Below, piece by piece: positions 62,112-64,000 of a DNA stretch of 64,000 nt. Origin of the DNA: Clostridiales bacterium. GTDB taxonomy: Bacteria; Bacillota; Clostridia; Christensenellales; CAG-138. Under the pieces are notes generated by a model. It was not told the origin of the DNA and made no database searches. It worked only from the letters and a program-made list of their open reading frames with translations. Every line of letters starts with the position of its first letter. Within the stretch, counting starts at the first letter, position 1. A program made the position numbers and the translations under genes. The stretch spans positions 1-64,000 of the forward strand of contig SFDB01000005.1 of assembly GCA_004558825.1 (NCBI GenBank), read 5' to 3'.

Positions 62112-62837
62112 ATGAACAGAGGATATGCGCGCATAGCGCCGGGGGCGCGTCTTAACGCAATAATAGAATTGACAGGCCGTTCGGACACCGTTGCGGACAT
62201 AGGCTGCGATCACGGGCGTCTGGGGGCGGCGCTGCTTCAGTGCGAAAAGGTGCGGCATGTGATAGCCACGGACATAAGCGCAATGTCGCTTGAAAAGGGA
62301 AAACGGCTTGCGCAAAAATGCGGCCTTGGAGAAAAAATGAGCTTTTTCGAGGGCAGCGGACTTGAACCGCTTGCAAGAGAGCGCATAAAAGCCGATACCG
62401 CAGTCATTGCAGGCATGGGAGGGGAGCTGATTGCCGAAATAATGGCGGCGGAACCCGAAATCGCTAAAAGCATAGGCGCATTTATATTGCAGCCTATGCG
62501 CGGCATTGAAAAGCTGCGCCTTTTCCTGCGCGAAAACGGCTATGCGGTAACAAACGAGAGGATAGTTTTTGAGGGCGGACGCTACTATCAGGTGATAAAG
62601 TGCTGTTTCGGCGGCGAAACGCCGAAGCTCGAGGGATTCCCCGAAGGTATGCAGTACATAGGGGAGATGAGCGTCATAAACGATGATCCGCTTTTGCGGC
62701 CGATGCTTGAGAAGAGGCGCGGCGGCCATATCAAGCGCATAGAAAAGGCGCGCGCAAACGGCGCGGAGCTTTCTGGACTTGAAAAAGAGGTGCGGCTGAT
62801 AGACGCGGTGTTGAAGATTGCGGAGGACAAGAAATGA
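62112..62837 (+). CDS. trmK: tRNA (adenine(22)-N1)-methyltransferase TrmK
   Basis: About 241 residues from ATG 62112 (MNRGYARIAPGARLNAIIE). The ATG at 62094 lies inside the promoter spacer and cannot be used from it. SAM-binding VADIGCDHGRLGAAL, ATDISAMSLEKGKRLA, AGMGGELIAEIM and FILQPMRGIEKLRLFLRENGY are diagnostic. Methylates A22 in tRNA. No ribosome site precedes either start. Overlaps the next gene by four bases. Confidence 0.94.
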   Translation: MNRGYARIAPGARLNAIIELTGRSDTVADIGCDHGRLGAALLQCEKVRHVIATDISAMSLEKGKRLAQKCGLGEKMSFFEGSGLEPLARERIKADTAVIAGMGGELIAEIMAAEPEIAKSIGAFILQPMRGIEKLRLFLRENGYAVTNERIVFEGGRYYQVIKCCFGGETPKLEGFPEGMQYIGEMSVINDDPLLRPMLEKRRGGHIKRIEKARANGAELSGLEKEVRLIDAVLKIAEDKK

Positions 62838-63598
62838 GAAAAGAAGACTTTTTAACAGAGCTTGAAGCGATAGCGCCAAAGGAGCTAGCGCTGCCGTTTG
62901 ACAACGTAGGGCTTCTTGTGGGCACAACACGCGGCGAGATAAATCGGGTGCTCGTGGCGCTCGACTGTACGGACGCCGTGGCGCGTGAGGCGGTCGAGTT
63001 CGGCGCCGACATGGTTTTAACGCACCATCCGCTTTTCTTTACGCCGATAAAGCGCATACTTCCCGACGACCCGTCGACAAAGGCGGCATTTACGCTGATA
63101 CGGAACGACATAGGCCTTTATGCCATGCATACAAATCTTGACGCGGCGGACGGCGGAGTGAACGATGTGCTCTGCGAGAGGCTCGGCATAGTTGACCAAA
63201 AAGCGATAGGCGACGAACGCATTGCGAGGCTTGGAAGGCTTTCGCGTCCGCAAAGCTTTGGCGAGTTTGCGTGCGGCGTAGAGGAGAAACTCGATACGCG
63301 CGTCAAGGTGTGCGGAGACACGAATCGTGAAATAGTCCGCGTTGCCGTGCTCGGCGGCTCGGGCGGCGGCGACGTGCGTCTCGTGAGCGATTGCGGCGCC
63401 GATGCGTTTGTGACAGGCGAAATCAAACATTCTCAGGCTATCGAGGCGGCGGAGCTTGGGCTTTGCGTCGTTTCGGCGGGCCATTACGAGACCGAAAAAG
63501 TCGTTATGTCGACAATTATTCCCCGTTTACAGAAAAAAGATAATAATGTAAAATATAAATTAGCCCAATATGACAAAACGTCGCTTGCGTCGCTTTGA
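62834..63598 (+). CDS. Nif3-like dinuclear metal centre hexameric protein (DUF34)
   Basis: A 254-residue protein: LALPFDNVGLLVGTTRGEINRVLVALDCT, MVLTHHPLFF with paired histidines, AMHTNLDAADGGVND and GHYETEK with the late metal ligands. About 250 residues is the short form without the inserted PII-like domain of longer Bacillus YqfO. Recently connected to GTP cyclohydrolase-like chemistry, but function is debated. Almost always beside trmK in Bacillota, as here. Confidence 0.94.
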   Translation: MRKEDFLTELEAIAPKELALPFDNVGLLVGTTRGEINRVLVALDCTDAVAREAVEFGADMVLTHHPLFFTPIKRILPDDPSTKAAFTLIRNDIGLYAMHTNLDAADGGVNDVLCERLGIVDQKAIGDERIARLGRLSRPQSFGEFACGVEEKLDTRVKVCGDTNREIVRVAVLGGSGGGDVRLVSDCGADAFVTGEIKHSQAIEAAELGLCVVSAGHYETEKVVMSTIIPRLQKKDNNVKYKLAQYDKTSLASL

Positions 63599-63631
63599 TA
63601 CGGGGCAGACTCCATAAGGAGGTATAAAACA

Positions 63632-64000
63632 ATGACTGATTTGGATAGGCTGTGGGAGTACCAGCAGGCGCGGCAAAGGCTTGTGACGTTCGAGAGGCAG
63701 ATATTGTCTGCGCCCGATCACCAGAGGCTCGGCAAACTGCACCGCTTCCTTTCGCAGCAGCAGGCGACCATTTCGGAGCTTCAGGAGCAGATTGAGGCAA
63801 AGGTTGCCGAGTTTGATAAGTTCCGCGTGATGGCGGCCGGATTCGAGCATGATCTTACACAGGAGACGTCCGAATTTCAATCGCTCAAAGACGACGAGCA
63901 GTGTACCGCGGCAGAAATGGCGGAATTTCGCCATAGAATCGATAGGCTTAACGAATCGGTGGAAAGCTGCAGACGCAGTCTTTACGACACCATAGCGTGG
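63632..64000 (+). CDS. Coiled-coil protein, probable C4 zinc-ribbon (DUF164) family, cut by window end
   Basis: The first 123 residues are visible: MTDLDRLWEYQQARQRLVTFE, then a continuous coiled coil. AAGGAGG at 63616-63622 precedes the ATG. In Clostridia the trmK-nif3 pair is commonly followed by a coiled-coil protein ending in a CxxC...CxxC zinc ribbon (DUF164); that end would lie outside the window, so the family call is inference from context and length of the coil. Confidence 0.75.
   Translation, partial: MTDLDRLWEYQQARQRLVTFERQILSAPDHQRLGKLHRFLSQQQATISELQEQIEAKVAEFDKFRVMAAGFEHDLTQETSEFQSLKDDEQCTAAEMAEFRHRIDRLNESVESCRRSLYDTIAW

Overview
The window is a chromosomal segment of a Gram-positive anaerobic bacterium, most likely a spore-forming member of class Clostridia with a fairly GC-rich genome. 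The reasons are the spore maturation pair spmA-spmB, a complete V-type (not F-type) ATP synthase operon, a HrcA/CIRCE-type groES-groEL operon, the gdpP-rplI-dnaB cluster, a flavodiiron protein fused to rubredoxin for oxygen detoxification, and near-consensus sigma-A promoters with strong AAGGAGG ribosome binding sites throughout. Nearly all of it is ordinary core genome; no rRNA, insertion sequence, prophage or CRISPR array was seen.

Layout. 0-9 kb: the end of a repeat-built membrane protein, an ABC transporter pair with a giant two-block permease, an 800-bp hairpin-rich intergenic region, and a phosphohexomutase. 8.6-15.2 kb: an energy-coupling-factor (ECF) module (ecfA1-ecfA2-ecfT plus a small membrane-anchored protein) divergent from an ion-transporter-superfamily permease, then an ABC exporter pair. 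15.2-21.6 kb: phosphoglycolate-phosphatase-like HAD and RmuC, a DUF6935-type protein, a small lipoprotein, spmAB and adenine deaminase. 21.6-23.2 kb: a small accessory islet with two tRNA genes (Arg-ACG, Ala-GGC), an AT-rich aminoglycoside-6'-acetyltransferase-like gene between two nearly identical 125-bp repeats, and a decayed acetyltransferase. 23.2-28.2 kb: gdpP-rplI-dnaB-nucleotidyltransferase operon. 28.4-36.9 kb: nine-gene V-ATPase operon (H/G-I-K-E-C-F-A-B-D), predicted Na+-coupled from its rotor-ring residues. 37-39 kb: groES-groEL with CIRCE. 39.2-46 kb: dCMP deaminase, FAD oxidoreductase, lipoate ligase operon, four-domain flavodiiron protein, and a methyltransferase remnant. 46.3-51.2 kb: polyamine uptake operon (XRE-cupin regulator, potABCD) with a structured 5' leader and a PotA carrying a duplicated C-terminal regulatory unit. 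51.3-52.6 kb: CsoR-like metal sensor with an EamA exporter. 52.7-58.7 kb: uppP-yitT-pepV operon, then dnaA and prs. 58.8-64 kb: MFS transporter with a short-chain dehydrogenase, YdcF-like protein, and the trmK - nif3 - zinc-ribbon coiled-coil run, cut by the window end.

The points most worth a second look are (i) the tRNA-adjacent resistance-gene-like cassette bounded by 125-bp repeats whose hairpin loop is inverted between copies, with an array of mini-hairpins joined by a constant GTGAAAT linker; (ii) a possible three-way-junction RNA in the leader of the polyamine operon; (iii) a leaderless trmK transcript; and (iv) back-to-back promoters with abutting -35 boxes between the ECF operon and the neighbouring permease. 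No single large undescribed system is evident. All functional calls come from reading motifs by eye; no database search was run.
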